A stretch of DNA of 64,000 nucleotides from Hemerocallis citrina (lineage: Eukaryota > Streptophyta > Magnoliopsida > Asparagales > Asphodelaceae): contig CM030366.1 in the NCBI GenBank assembly GCA_017893485.1, positions 78,610,654-78,674,653 of the forward strand, written 5' to 3'. Both the position numbers and the translations under genes were made by a program. The notes beneath the pieces are model-generated. The model worked only from the letters and a program-made list of their open reading frames with translations, was not told where the DNA came from and ran no database searches. Below are positions 1-10,750 of this stretch, one piece after another. Within the stretch, counting starts at the first letter, position 1. The number at the start of each line of letters is the position of its first letter.

Positions 1-21
1 CTCTCAAAGGAGTGATCCAAT

Positions 22-1172
22 TTGTGCTCAAGGTATCTTCATAGTGTAGAGATATGTTTGACTAGGCCAAGGAGAAATCCAGACATGTCAAACCTTGGTG
101 GGGCTAATTATCTCTTCTTGACTACTAGAACTACTACTGGTAAAGTTGATGCATATAACTTAACATGGGAACAAGCATATCGATATGTGCTAGATCATCA
201 TGCATTGGTTGAGCCATTTCGAGTATAAGTAGGTTTTGGATTGGTTTATATTACATTAAACCAGCTGAGAAATAACCTAACTAAATATCATTTTACTATT
301 TCTAGTGAATTTGTTAGTGAAATTAAAAGAACTGCTAGACCGAGAAGATTGAGACCACGCAATCAAAGTAAGATGATGAATGAACAATTTCATATTTGGT
401 TTCAATCTCATGTAAGTGACATTCCAAATTATTGAGTGATATTTCATATTTATATTTTTCACGGTACTAATACGATTTATCATAACATGTATAGGTTCTC
501 AATGTTCTCAAGTTGCATTATGATTTGGTAACATCTGAAATCAAGATTCTTGCTAGACGTCCCCATAAGATGGTTAGAAGAGTCAAGGGATATATATATA
601 ATGACTTTAGATTTTATACTAAGGATTGTGAACGTTTTTTGAAGTCTCAAAATAGTGGAATTGTAGTGACGTCGAAGACAAGATGTTATGCTTTTGAGAA
701 GACACAAATCTAGTAGATGAGGATGTTGAGTATTATGGGGTGCTTACGGATATCATCGAGTTGGACTATTACGGTCATTTTCGGGTGGTCTTATTTTGCG
801 GGGATTGTGCTAGTTTGGATAAGAATTATCCCAAAAACAAGGATAAATTAGGTTTCACAATTGTAAACTTCTCAAATTTGATTCTCACAGGCACACACAT
901 TAGTCATGATTGTGTTCCCATGCCAAGTCCTTCAAGTACTCTATGTTGAAGATCCAATTTGCATCAAATCTAACGTTGCACTTATTATACAACCAAGAGA
1001 TATATTTCAGTAGGGCGACACTCCAGAAGATGAAAACGATGATGCCGTGAACAATTATATTGCTGTTGAGTTTCCAATATTTGATGTAAACATAACAGAT
1101 GGCAACAATAGCTCTAATTGGCTCCGTACGGATAGAGAGCAAGGAGATGTACTTGATGATATTGTAGTATAA
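22..1172 (+). pseudogene. TNP2-like CACTA transposase, C-terminal part (DUF4218/DUF4216 region), decayed
   Basis: TNP2 transposases cut and join CACTA ends. Four short plus-strand open stretches in shifting frames follow the family order. At 150-228 is NLTWEQAYRYVLDHH, the block preceding the DUF4216 region. At 330-435 is a segment ending FHIWFQSHV. At 550-713 is the DUF4216 hallmark LARRPHKMV followed by QNSGIVVTSKT. At 740-880 is IIELDYYGHFRVVLF. A further stretch at about 925-1172 has VLYVEDPICIKSNVALI and then an acidic tail. Stops near 229, 435 and 713 and several frameshifts show a dead copy. The N-terminal catalytic part lies left of the window. Family assignment rests on these motif strings and is fairly secure. 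Confidence 0.8.
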
Positions 1173-1377
1173 TAATTGATGTTTGTGAATTGCATTATAT
1201 TTTCTCGTTATATATTTTTTCATATTTAGTTTCCCATATATTTGTAGCTATTTTTGTTTAGATCTATTGTAGGATTCAAAGTTATTAGTTGCCTCATATT
1301 TTGCCTTAAATTTACTATTTGTCTAAGATAGACCGTGTTAATTATAATAATATGATGTTACTTTTTTTAGTGAAAAA

Positions 1378-1840
1378 TGCCAAGAAGATCTACAAAAAGG
1401 GCTACCTCGCCGACTCCAAGCGCGAGACAAGTGCATGGACAGTCTCAAGAAGAGACAGTTAGTCAGTCCGAGATGGGTGAGGGGAGCACTCGCTCCTAGA
1501 ACCAAAAAAAAAAAAAAAAAAAAAAACCGGGGACCAACGAAGATGAGAGACATTTGGAAGCGTCCGACTTATGACAAAATTATCGTGACGGTAAACCAGG
1601 CAAATTAGCATGTCGGCAAGGTTGCAGTTACATTTGCGAACTTCATAGGAATAATTGTACGGAATGGATCAATACTTCCATTGTCTTATGACAGACGGTC
1701 AAAAATCCCGGCGACGAGCAAGGCGATTGCCATCAATACTATCAAGGTATTATCTTTGTTTACTTTTTTGTGTTTTGGTTTTATTTTCTTTTGTGAACTC
1801 CATTTGTGATATTTGCCACATTTATCTTATTTTGTGATAT
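1378..1840 (+). pseudogene. CACTA ORF1 (Ptta/En/Spm plant transposase, Transposase_24 type), 5' part
   Basis: A start codon at 1378 opens MPRRSTKRATSPTPSARQ, a basic Ser/Pro-rich beginning typical of the second CACTA protein, which binds subterminal repeats. It stops at 1497-1499, just before a run of about 22 A (1504-1525). Readable pieces continue to about 1740 in shifted frames, with a cysteine-containing stretch around 1615-1660. The rest of the gene resumes beyond the nested MULEs at about 12190. The A-run is either slippage or a scar. Assignment of this first part depends mostly on its position between TNP2 and the downstream ORF1 exons. Confidence 0.5.
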
Positions 1841-2341
1841 TAAAAGTACGTATAAACTTCTCTGACTACACTTCCAAGTTCCACACAATCATATCTCAAC
1901 TCATAAGTTTTGCTACTAAAAATAAAGATAAAGAACATCATGAAATAATTATCATACAAATTCTGTAAATCTTTATTAGATTTTTAAGTTAACGGTCATG
2001 ATTTGTCTGGATAATTATTTGTCTCCCCTATGATGGTAAGTAGCCGTATGAACTGCTTGAATTAAGGTGACAATATTGGGCCTCATAAGAATAACATATA
2101 CAACAAAGATATCATAGGGTCAGTCAACAGCCAAGAATGCTCCTGCCATTATCAATGTAGAATTACTGGCTGCCTGCCTTCTTGAAGTGGCTATCTTATT
2201 TCTAAGAAGACAAGGTTTTCTTAGTTTCAGCTGAAATTTTGAGTCACGTGTATTATTATTTTGAGAGTTAATTAAAGAAATTGCTACATATGTTCGTTTA
2301 TTAATTTGGAAGCTTATGGGCGCTAGAGAGGGACCAATGAA
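1841..2341. other. Non-coding CACTA interior
   Basis: AT-rich DNA without a convincing reading frame. It lies between the two halves of the CACTA ORF1 gene and is probably intron or decayed internal sequence. It ends at the insertion site of the small MULE. Confidence 0.5.
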
Positions 2342-2350
2342 CTAACTTTT

Positions 2351-2620
2351 GAATTTTTCACCAAAATGACCTACTTTTTAAAAGTTTTTTTCCAAACTGA
2401 CCTATTTTTTAAAAAATTTCCAAATCGACCTACTCGCTGTCTCAAAAAGTGAGTTTGGTTAAAATCTCATCGCTTTTTGAGACAGCGAGTGTGAGGTTTG
2501 GATTTTTTTGATTTCTCCCTGACCAAGACTCGCTGCCTCAAAAAGCGAGTGGGTTTTTCCCAAACTCGCTTTTTAAGACAACGAGTGTCGTTTGGGGTTT
2601 TTAATACCCCAGGCTCAATT
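2351..2620 (+). repeat. Left terminal inverted repeat of the small MULE
   Basis: Starts gaatttttcaccaaaatgac and matches the reverse complement of 4085-4349. It contains three head-to-head copies of the cgctnnctcaaaaagcgag-type palindrome. Confidence 0.8.
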
Positions 2621-2659
2621 TTTTCCCTATCCTTATCTCCATTCTTACTCTTTCTTAAC

Positions 2660-2962
2660 TCCATTATTGACTATGTTCGAAATGACACTTTATTTGAATT
2701 ATTTCAAAATACTACCATTAACAATGACCTATTAGATGATGATGATGAAGAAGAGGAAGAAACGAACGATGAAGTTAATGAGAGTGTAGAAAATAATGAT
2801 GGGGACGAAGATGATGAATATCCAAATGTAAACACAAATGAGACTAGGGGTAATGAAGTGAGAACTACTGATAGCTATGCTAATGTTAACGTTCATGTTA
2901 CCGAGGAGATGACACAAGGTACTAGAGTACATCAAGTTCTCAGAAAGCGACTGTTGAGTTGA
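2660..2962 (+). pseudogene. Acidic N-terminal relic of a MULE protein
   Basis: A plus-strand open frame runs through the left TIR into the interior and becomes strongly acidic: FQNTTINNDLLDDDDEEEEE and then a Glu/Asn-rich tail ending at 2962. The same arrangement, DNTIVNNELL followed by a Glu-rich run, precedes the MULE transposase of the neighbouring larger element at about 5850-5960. I infer this is the leftover transposase N-terminus after internal deletion. No catalytic or DNA-binding residues remain. Simple acidic composition makes homology by itself weak; the shared NTxxNNxLL lead-in is the better evidence. Confidence 0.5.
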
Positions 2963-3150
2963 GAAATTTTCAGAGGCCAGTTAGGCTCTGAAAATCTCTC
3001 AACTCCAAACTCGCTTTCTGAGAAAGTGAGGAGGATTAAACCATACTCGCTTTCTGAGTCTGCTGAGAAATACCATATACAAGCTCTAAACTCGCTTTCT
3101 CAGAAAGCGAGGAGGTTAATACCAGACTCGCTTTCTAAAAAAGCGAGTTT
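2936..3150. repeat. Cluster of ctcgctttct/agaaagcgag palindromes
   Basis: At least four copies of actcgctttctgagaaagcg or close variants lie within about 210 bp, two as nearly perfect inverted repeats. They resemble, but are not identical to, the palindromes inside the MULE TIRs, so this looks like expansion of a subterminal motif. Confidence 0.7.
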
Positions 3151-3675
3151 AGGCCAAAAAGTTTCCAATCGAAACTAAAACTGCAGTCTGCCCCGTATAC
3201 AACAACTCAACTGCACTTCACATCAATTCACATCAATTCACATCAATTCACATCAACTTCAACATCCCATCAAATCTGTCAGCTGCACTTCACCAATTCA
3301 ACAATTTCCAACATATACACCTCAACTATTTCTAATATATCAAAACTCCAAACATTTTGTAACTGATCAACAATTTCACATTAAACATCAACACAAAAAA
3401 ACATCAAAACCAACCCAAACAATCACACTCACACACCCATAGTCAATAACATTGCTTTATACATTCATAATATTAAAATGTTCACAATCCACTTCCTTCA
3501 CAAAAATGGGTTTTGGTTTCGGTAGAAGAGGAAGAAGGAGATAAGTCAAATTCAGCTTCTTCTTACCTGCTTCTTCCCCAAGTCAAATATACAATGAATT
3601 ATATATATTTTTTTAAACCGTTGAATCAAATGGGGGCATTATCGTCCATCTATGCAAATTTTTTTTTAATAAAAC

Positions 3676-4047
3676 TCGACGGACGGCACATGAAGTGCCG
3701 TCCGGGAAATGAGGAAGGTGACAGACGGGCAAATCGAGTGCCGTCCGAGGTGTTTTTTGATGGGTTTTTTTAATTACTTTTTGGCGTTAAAAAAATCGAA
3801 AAAATTATAATTTTTTCAAACGGACGGCACTTCAAAGTGCCGTCCGACGAATAAAAAATTATTTTTTTTCGTGGGACGGTACTTTGAATGCCGTCCCTCA
3901 CTTATCGATAAATGTTATATCGATTCTCATTTATAACAATCGACTGTAGCGATTTATCGATAAAATGGATATTTGGCAAACGAGTGTAGCGCGTTCGTTT
4001 GCCAAATATCCATTTTATCGATATTTGGCAAACGACTACAGATGCTC
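3676..4047. mobile_element. Truncated MITE sharing ends with the 31498-32160 element
   Basis: The right end reads aacgactacagatgctc, the same 17-bp terminus as the complete MITE further right, followed by taa at 4048-4050. Inside are stem-loops of the form ggacggcac...gtgccgtcc and the tatttggcaaacga subterminal repeats. The left terminus was not found, so it is 5'-truncated or rearranged within the small MULE. Confidence 0.65.
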
Positions 4048-4084
4048 TAAAGAGTTGAAAGAGAGAGTGAGGTCGAAACAGCGA

Positions 4085-4349
4085 GCCTAGGGTATAAAAA
4101 ACCCTTAAACGACACTCGCTATCTCAAAAAGCGAGTTTGGAAAAAACACACTCGTTTTTTGAGACAGCGAGTCTTGGTCAGGGAGAAATCAAAAAATTCC
4201 AAACCTCACACTCACTGTCTCAAAAAGCGATGGGATTAAAACCAAACTAGCTTTTTGAGACAGCGAATAGGTCAGTTTGGAATTTTTTTAAAAAGTAGGT
4301 CAGTTTGGAAAAAACTTTCACAAAGAGGGTCATTTTGGGAAAAAAATTC
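4085..4349 (-). repeat. Right terminal inverted repeat of the small MULE
   Basis: Reverse complement of the 2351-2620 repeat with scattered mismatches and small indels. It ends in aaaaaattc directly before the TSD. Confidence 0.8.
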
Positions 4350-4629
4350 CTAACTTTTATCTAGCCTCTCAGTAAAATTGGCTAGTGTACACACTGTATC
4401 TGACTTTTCATTTGTGAGGTTATGACCATTCTTCTGAAAGAGTGCAAGGCTGTTTCCAAGTTAAGAAGCATGACATAGGTGTAACCGTAGAGGAAGCTTA
4501 ACTACTTGGCGCTGATTTCGCATTTTTTTGGTTGGCAAAAATAAAACAGAAAAATTATTTGCAACATATTCATATAGATTTCACCTTTTTAATTTGCTAA
4601 ATTATTTGTTCGTCATCCTATATATTTGT

Positions 4630-5075
4630 GAATTTATTCCGTACTGACCCAGTTTTTGAGAATATTTACCAAACAGATCCACTTTGGAAAATATTTACCC
4701 ATCTGACTCAGTTTTGGACACGTCAACATAACACGCTCTTGGAAAACACAACATAGGTTATTTTGATGCCGTTGTTTTCAAGAGCGGCATTTGTAAAAAA
4801 AATTTAGATCATGCTGCTATTTGGAGTAACGACATCAGTTCATTTCTACATCCACCGTGAGCTCTATGAGCTCTCTGACTTGGGCAAAAACTGCAAGTGT
4901 GGAAAAATCTTAAAGCTGATTCCGCTATCCCCAACAACGAAATTCGTATTCCTGATGCCGTTGTTGGAGATGGTGGCATCAGTTATAAGAGTTATTACAT
5001 ATGAATAGTGGACACCTCTTCTCCTTCCCCTTTCACTTTAGATCTCTCTCTCCCAACTCCCGAACCCAAAACCCT
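4630..5075 (+). repeat. Left TIR of the large MULE
   Basis: Inverted match to 11740-12175. The innermost part (about 5005-5075), CT-rich on this strand, matches the GA-rich segment at 11740-11810 on the other side. Confidence 0.75.
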
Positions 5076-5815
5076 AAAACCCTATAACCCAAAATCCCAC
5101 TATTGTTTCCTCTCAAACTTCATCTCTCCTACCTCCCTCTCCCTCTCCCTCCGAAATCCAACTCCCCCAATCTGGAATGTCTCCAACATTGTCTCTAGTC
5201 ATCTCATACATTATCCACGACATATTTTTGAACTCTCCAAGTTACGGTCTACCTTAAACGTATTTCTACAACCAAATTGCTTTTATATGTATGCATAGGT
5301 TATGCTTGTGAGTAGTTAATAACTAGAATATTCATCCATTTTTGTATAGGTATGTATTACGTTATCTATTTGGTTATATTTTGGGGTGAAATAATTCGAG
5401 ATCCGAAGATAGGATATTGTTATAGTAATGCTGAACCATTTATTTTTTGGGTACCTCGTAACTTTATATACTCACAATAAATAGATAAGATATTTGAAGT
5501 CTAATTGGGATATAGGTGAATGGAGTCTCAAAATCAAAGCCTGTTATGCGGCCAAAAAAGGAGAAGGTCCATGATTGTCCAAGGTCCATGATTGGTAGGA
5601 CCCTTGATCCAAATTGCAGTTGGACTGCATTGAAGTTATAATTGAGAAAATTACGCTTCCAAATGCTCGGCCAGCTGTTATTCCTAGTCCAAGCCTTGTT
5701 CGGAGTGTCAAACCAACTGCTGAGTCACATGCACGAATACCCCATCCAGAAGAAGACATTATCACAACTCCAACATAACTTGTTACCATAAAATCTGAGT
5801 CGGTACATCCTTTCA
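5076..5815. other. MULE 5' interior, no clear gene
   Basis: From 5300 to 5520 the DNA is AT-rich. A poorly conserved open stretch on plus at about 5520-5810 could be the decayed 5' end of the transposase gene, because the acidic transposase N-terminus follows directly. Confidence 0.4.
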
Positions 5816-5817
5816 CC

Positions 5818-6895
5818 TTGACACGAGATATTATCGACACCGATAACACTATGCAAGACTTTGATAACACTATTGTTAATAACGAATTATTAAAAGAGGA
5901 AGAAGATGAGGTTCACGAGCTTGAACATGAGGAGGAGGAGGAGGAAGAGGGGGCCAGAGAAGACCGGGTTAATGATTTAACACTAATGCACATGTTAATA
6001 ATGTGATTCCCTTGAGACAATCTATGAGTGCACCTGTGCATGAGGATCAATCCATGGAGTGGATGACCAATGCGACCATACATGAACGTGCATAGTCTTC
6101 CATGGGCTCATCGAACACAAATGAACTCTATATCGGCCAAAGGTTTCCAACTAAAGATAGTATCCAACATCAAGATGTTCCCCATGAAGAACCATCGGGA
6201 ATTTGTGACAGTGAAATCAAACCCAAGTTTGTACTATGTGAAATGTAAATACGCACCGATCAAACATACCCCCGAGGAGTTTGCAAAAAATTCGGACCTC
6301 TTTAATGAGTTGGGTTGTCCATGGCGACTACGTGCAATATTTCCAAAAGGGCAATCATTTGTCGTAGTGAAGAATTTTCAAGGTCCGCATACATGTGTGA
6401 ATCCGACGTTGAATCAAGATCATAGTAAAATTGATTCAAAATTAGTGTCAACGATGATATTGAATGTTGTGAGGGCACAACTAGGTGTAACACCAGGAGT
6501 CAGAATTGAGATAGTCAAGCTACAATTCAATTACAATATTTCATACCGAAAAGCTTGGAAGGCAAAGCATAAAGATATTGAGTGCTTGTATGGTTCATTT
6601 CAAGAAGCTTACACTAGATGGCATTCTCTTCTCACAGCAATTCAAGCATCAAATTCAGGTACGACCGTCCATTGGGCCAAGGTTGAGTCCGATCCTTAAC
6701 GAGGAAACATTGAAGGGAGTCTTTTGGGCATTCGGCCTGTTGATCGAGGAGTTTAAGGCATGCAGACCAGTTATTAGTGTTGACATAACACATTTGTATG
6801 GAAAATACAAAGCTTGCTTGTTGGTAGCTATTTCATGCTTGGCTTCCTCTTCTACAATCTCTTGGGTTCGTGCACTTTCTTGGGCTTGAAGTTCA
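5818..6895 (+). pseudogene. MULE (MuDR-like) transposase, truncated and frameshifted
   Basis: MULE transposases bind TIRs and catalyse cut-and-paste transposition. An acidic N-terminal segment (5850-6006) is followed, after stops, by a 209-residue open stretch at 6070-6699. This carries the MuDR DNA-binding region (FPMKNHREFVTVKSNPSLYYV and then KCKYA, CPWRLRA) and the helical stretch around YNISYRKAWKAKH. A shifted frame at 6578-6889 holds the start of the MULE catalytic domain: VFWAFGLLIEEFKACRPVIS, then VDITHLYGKYKACLLVAI. In the family this motif is normally DGTHL-like, so DITHL is slightly altered. Sequence similarity ends at about 6840, so the remaining catalytic acidic residues and the zinc-finger region are absent. 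Confidence 0.85.
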
Positions 6896-6963
6896 CATCC
6901 CTCCCTTGGCCAAGTAAGGCTCTTCCGCCACTGACAATGTGATAGTGAAGGTTGAGTTTGTCG

Positions 6964-7245
6964 TTAAGAAGAAGCTTGAGTTTGTCTTGGTGGTGTTGGT
7001 GGAGGTGGAGCATGTGCTTGTGGTTGTGGTTCTAGAAGTGCAGCTAATTGTGGTCTGTCTCCAACCTCTTCAAGGGACAACTGACAAGGGTGGAGGATTT
7101 CTCGCGCTAATTTCTTACATGCCTTTGAAGCATTACTTTTCAAGAAAAGCATGCATTTCAACGCAACATCCCATGAACTGTCAACTACAACAACATTTGA
7201 TATGGCTAAAAATAGGATTAAATTGGGACCATTCAAATCAAGCAC
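6964..7245 (-). pseudogene. Short Pro/Gln-rich reading frame, possible C-terminal piece of the PMD gene
   Basis: A minus-strand open frame of 93 residues includes SSWDVALKCMLFLKSNASKA and a proline-rich tail (PQPQAHAPPPPTPP). I do not recognise a domain. It is on the same strand as, and downstream of, the PMD relic at 8950-10330. The LTR-like relic and the small LTR element inserted in between could have split one gene. Alternatively it is chance coding potential; an overlapping plus-strand frame is equally long. Confidence 0.3.
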
Positions 7246-7259
7246 GAATCTTAAAGCTC

Positions 7260-7800
7260 TCAGGGGTAAAACGGTAATTTCACCTACAAACGGGTCCGAA
7301 ATGGGAACTGGGTCTTTTCTTCGAAGCCCAATAACCCAAAAAGGGATCTGTCTTATTGGGTATAGGTAGCAACCCGTTACAAACCAATTCAGATGTTTAA
7401 AAAGTAATTCAAATTCATGATTATCTCTAAGAGGCGGTTTTAACCAACTCTCTTATCATGAAACGAGCTTAAACTCAACATCTTATCCAAAAACACTGGG
7501 ACATAGGAATAAATCATTATCTCTAAATTGTCTCTAAAGGCAACTATAAATACCCCTCTCCCCCCACCATAACAAGATAATCAATCTTTTTCCACATAAA
7601 GCTCTTTCATAATCTTCCTGAAAACTGACAAGAGCGTCGGAGGGTTCGTCGCCAGGATCCATCCCGGTGTATCGAACTTTTTTGCAGGTTCACGGCAGCA
7701 GCAAGAAACGAGTCAAACACCGGTGAAAGTCGACACATTTGCTTATTCATTTTCCTCGAAGATCCAAAAATTTATCTGTTTACTCCCACACCAAAATCAG
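7260..7800 (+). mobile_element. LTR-like relic (probable Ty3/gypsy solo or truncated LTR)
   Basis: The segment has LTR-style layout: a TATA box at about 7547 (actataaatacccctctcc), a CT-rich start region, then a ggttcgtcgccaggatcc block and codon-free sequence. That block resembles the equivalent part of the Tat LTR at 15740-15780 (gtcggatgacctgtcgccgg). No clear TG...CA ends or TSD were found, so the borders are approximate. Confidence 0.4.
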
Positions 7801-7959
7801 CAGCAACAACATTTATATATAATCATGTGTAAACAAAATTATGTTATACAAGTATAAGTAAAATATATACGAAATTTGTTATTTCATAATTATTAACAAA
7901 CAAATTACTAACCAAGAAACGATACGACGAGGCCTTGGATTGATACAAGGGTTGCGTAA

Positions 7960-8325
7960 TGTAACGTCCCTGCCCCTAGCTCAGACAATTTATACAAACA
8001 GGCTGCCTCTCAAAAGTTGGTTAACCGATTAGGTGACTCTTAATCCTTGGCATTTACTATTTATATATTATTATATTAGAATATATTCCCGATATTGGAC
8101 ATTGTTGAATTAACCCTCTCCTCTCCTAAGCAAACAATACCTCGGTGGGCCCCATTGCTTGGGCGCCACATCATATTTTTGTTTTGTTGACCAAAGTCAA
8201 CGGGAACTCAAACAACACTTGGCTGTTATCCAAGCACGTGGGGCCCCTCCTATCATTACACCATATTCATTATATTTTCCAACATATTACCAAATCATGC
8301 CAACCTCCTACCTGTATACATTTTT
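7960..8325 (-). repeat. Partial 3' LTR of the TRIM-like element
   Basis: Matches 8442-8845 closely (shared aaaagttggttaaccgatta and cctcggtgggccccatt). It has about 40 bp less sequence near its start, and its inner boundary is lost. Confidence 0.7.
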
Positions 8326-8441
8326 CCCTGACGTACATCCGATGTACATCTCCCCGACGTACATTTGCTAGCTCCATCTCAGGCATACATCTCGCCCACT
8401 CTTACCCACACTCGGTGTCGAAAGTCGGCCCTGATACCATT

Positions 8442-8894
8442 TGTAATGCCCCTGCCCCTAGCTCAGACAATTTATACAATTTATAAGACAAATTAGATAC
8501 TATGTAGTACAACTGCCCACCACAGGCTGCCTCTCAAAAGTTGGTTAACCGATTAGGTGACTCTTGATCCTTGGCATTTACTATTTATATATTATTATAT
8601 TAGAATCTATTCCCGATATGGGACATTGTTGAATTACCCCTCTCCTCTCCTGAGCAAAAATACCTCGGTGGGCCCCATTACTTGGGCGCCACGTCATCTT
8701 TTTGTTTTGTTGACCGATGTCAACGGGAACTCAAACAGCACTTGGCTGTTATCCAAGCACATGGGGCCCCTCCTATCATTACACCATATTCATTATATTT
8801 TCCAATATATTACCAAATCATGCCAACCTCCAACCTGTATACATTTTTCAAAGTACATATATTTTTTTTTCCAAAAATTATGCGAGATGTTACA
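8442..8894 (-). repeat. LTR (5' in element orientation) of the TRIM-like element
   Basis: 453 bp, TG...CA bounded on the minus strand, adjoining the tRNA-Met-type PBS at its inner side. Confidence 0.7.
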
Positions 8895-8949
8895 CGTAAA
8901 GAATGATCCGGTAGTGGTTCAACTTGGTGCTTCAGGATCGGTATTTGGA

Positions 8950-10330
8950 TCCCCGCCGGTATAGTGGTTCGCGGAGATATATACAAATGTGTTATGCGAT
9001 GGTACTATGCCATGAAAGCTTCTTGCTCCATCCCGTCATATGGTATGAGTCCTTCAAGCACCAAATCATATTTTTTCTCGTTCCACATTGCCACATGAGA
9101 TCGATGGTGATCACCCCAATCAATATTCAGTAATCGACCTTGACTAGTAATGTTGTGTAGTCGTCGGTCGTACATCCGGTTTTCTGGGATTCTTTATTGC
9201 GCACCGAACTGTCGGATGACTCGATTTGGGTAGTAGAACTCCACGATATTGAAGTTTAAAAGTGGAACTTGTGTCAACCACAATTGAGAATGTGCCGCTC
9301 ACAATGGTAGTAGTCTTTCAAGCCTTTCGGGGATGTATGATGTCCAATTGACATACTCTTCGCGTAGTTGATCTAGCTCATCTCTATAATGTGTCAACAC
9401 TCCCCTGGGGTTATCTCTCTATGTGTGTCCACCCGCCCAATAAACACCTAAAGGAGCCCTCAACATGGGGATCTCATCAACAATCTTCCATGCATTCGAA
9501 ATAACCATTACCCGGGGACAGCCGAAGTGTATACGTTCCCACCACCACATTTGTAATATCCCCATTGGCCCTGTCATCTGTATAGAACCCATTGCACAAT
9601 TACACAATGCACAATATAGTGCAGCCAACGCCGCACTTTCCCAACTATAACAATCGGCTCTGTGTAGGTCTGCTATCAATTGTAGGTACATTAGGTGGAC
9701 GACATCACGGACGAGTTCTAGAATATAACACCACCGATCAAACTCATTAGGTACGCCCGAGTGTAATATTGAAGTTTGAAGTCGGCAGGTTCCTCTCCTA
9801 AACTATTGTTGAACAATTGATATAGCCACGAACGCTATATTGATTCGTCGACACCTTTATCATCCTCTTCAACCTCTCTCCCAAGAAGATCTTTGATCAA
9901 TGCAACTTTGTTGAACATGAGGTTACCGGTCACGGCAACCCCATCGATTGAAAGTCCAGATATAATCGCTACATCCTGTAGCGTCACCGTCGTCTCACCC
10001 ACGGGGAGGATAACATGTGTGTCTCTGGCCTCCATCGCTCCACAAGAGCTATAAGTAAGCCATGGTCGCATTTTACTTTGGCCAACATCGACATTCATGG
10101 AATCCAGAATTTACCAAATTTTTTCGTATTCGTGGGTGCACTGACAATGTCGTGTGCATTCAGAAACTCATATTCTTCGTATATCCCTTCCACACCGCCT
10201 GAGACCTATGCTCTTCTTGTAGGTAGAGTAAGGTTGGATATAATGAACCCAGATGTCCTTGTGGGGCGGAAGACGACGCATCTACTGCATGCGAAAAAGA
10301 TGGTTGGCCGGCATCCTACACAAAAATAGA
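8950..10330 (-). pseudogene. Plant mobile domain (PMD, MAIN/MAIL1-like, formerly aminotransferase-like) gene, broken
   Basis: PMD proteins (for example MAIN and MAIL1) act in silencing and genome stability, and the domain is also carried by Ty3 elements and MULEs. Read on minus, an open stretch (10098-9835) begins near KMRPWLTYSSCGAMEARDTH and then has HVILPVGETTVTLQDVAIIS and GLSIDGVAVTG, the characteristic PMD opening. After a stop, it continues with LYQLFNNSLGEE, and then (9691-9419) IADLHRADCYSWESAALAAL, IQMTGPMGILQMWWWERIHF and APLGVYWAGG. Further similarity (WTSYIPERLERLLPLW) reaches about 9250 and beyond. At least two or three in-frame stops show it is not functional. Its location within MULE TIRs identifies it as transposon-borne. 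Confidence 0.8.
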
Positions 10331-10750
10331 AATTCTTGTTATTATAGAAAGCATAATAGACATGAAGATTAGGGGCTAAAAATATTAATCGCTTCTTATT
10401 TGTGATGGTGATAGGCCTCTATCACTGCCTGACGGCTATGACGATCTACTAGGTCGCACCTTTTTTCTGTGGACAGTAATAAAGCATTTCTTATGAACAA
10501 AATCCGAGTATTGTGATTGCACTACTTGTTTCAATACACTACTCATATCAATATCGACAACATCTAAACACACTGCTATATCCATTCATAAGAAAACAAA
10601 TATTCAACATTTTGAAAAAAAAAACCAATTCTCATATATTAAAATTTCGATGATTGAGTTCTCAAACCAATACAATAATCATATGAATATCCTACTAATA
10701 CCAATACCAAAAACATGTCTCAATACTCGTATCATACATTTACTCATAAC
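10331..10750. other. Non-coding, upstream of the PMD relic
   Basis: AT-rich, with no recognisable gene. On the minus strand it would be the upstream or 5' region of the PMD gene. Confidence 0.4.

Larger units (their letters stand above)
2351..4349. mobile_element. Small MULE (Mutator-like) deletion derivative with 9-bp TSD
   Basis: Perfect 9-bp direct repeats ctaactttt occur at 2342-2350 and 4350-4358, the TSD size of Mutator-like elements. Immediately inside, both ends read gaattttt followed by near-identical sequence in inverted orientation (left to about 2620, right from about 4085). These long terminal inverted repeats of roughly 260-270 bp carry several copies of a palindromic motif, actcgctgtctcaaaaagcg. 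The interior keeps only an acidic peptide relic, a block of palindromes and part of a MITE. At 1999 bp it has no transposase catalytic core and is non-autonomous. Confidence 0.85.
7960..8894 (-). mobile_element. Small terminal-repeat retrotransposon (TRIM-like) with TSD cgtaa
   Basis: The 5-bp sequence cgtaa flanks the unit (7955-7959 and 8895-8899). Read on the minus strand, an LTR runs from tgtaacatctcgca (8894) to gggcattaca (8442). It is followed directly by a primer-binding site, tggtatcag (8431-8439), complementary to initiator tRNA-Met. About 110 bp of internal DNA leads into a second, partial LTR copy at 7960-8325 matching 8442-8845. No coding capacity. The second LTR lacks the region equivalent to 8846-8894, so the element is internally rearranged. 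Confidence 0.75.

Noticed and set aside
2936..3150. Possible CRISPR-like array because of regularly recurring palindromes
   Set aside because: Spacing is irregular, the organism is a plant, and the motifs match the MULE TIR palindromes.
5008..5298. 96-codon Ser/Pro-rich frame resembling a transit peptide start
   Set aside because: It begins inside the MULE TIR and is low-complexity CT-rich sequence; the matching right TIR is also CT/GA-rich.
8145..8964. Frames of 113 and 135 codons with similar sequences
   Set aside because: Both are translations of the two LTR copies of the TRIM-like element.
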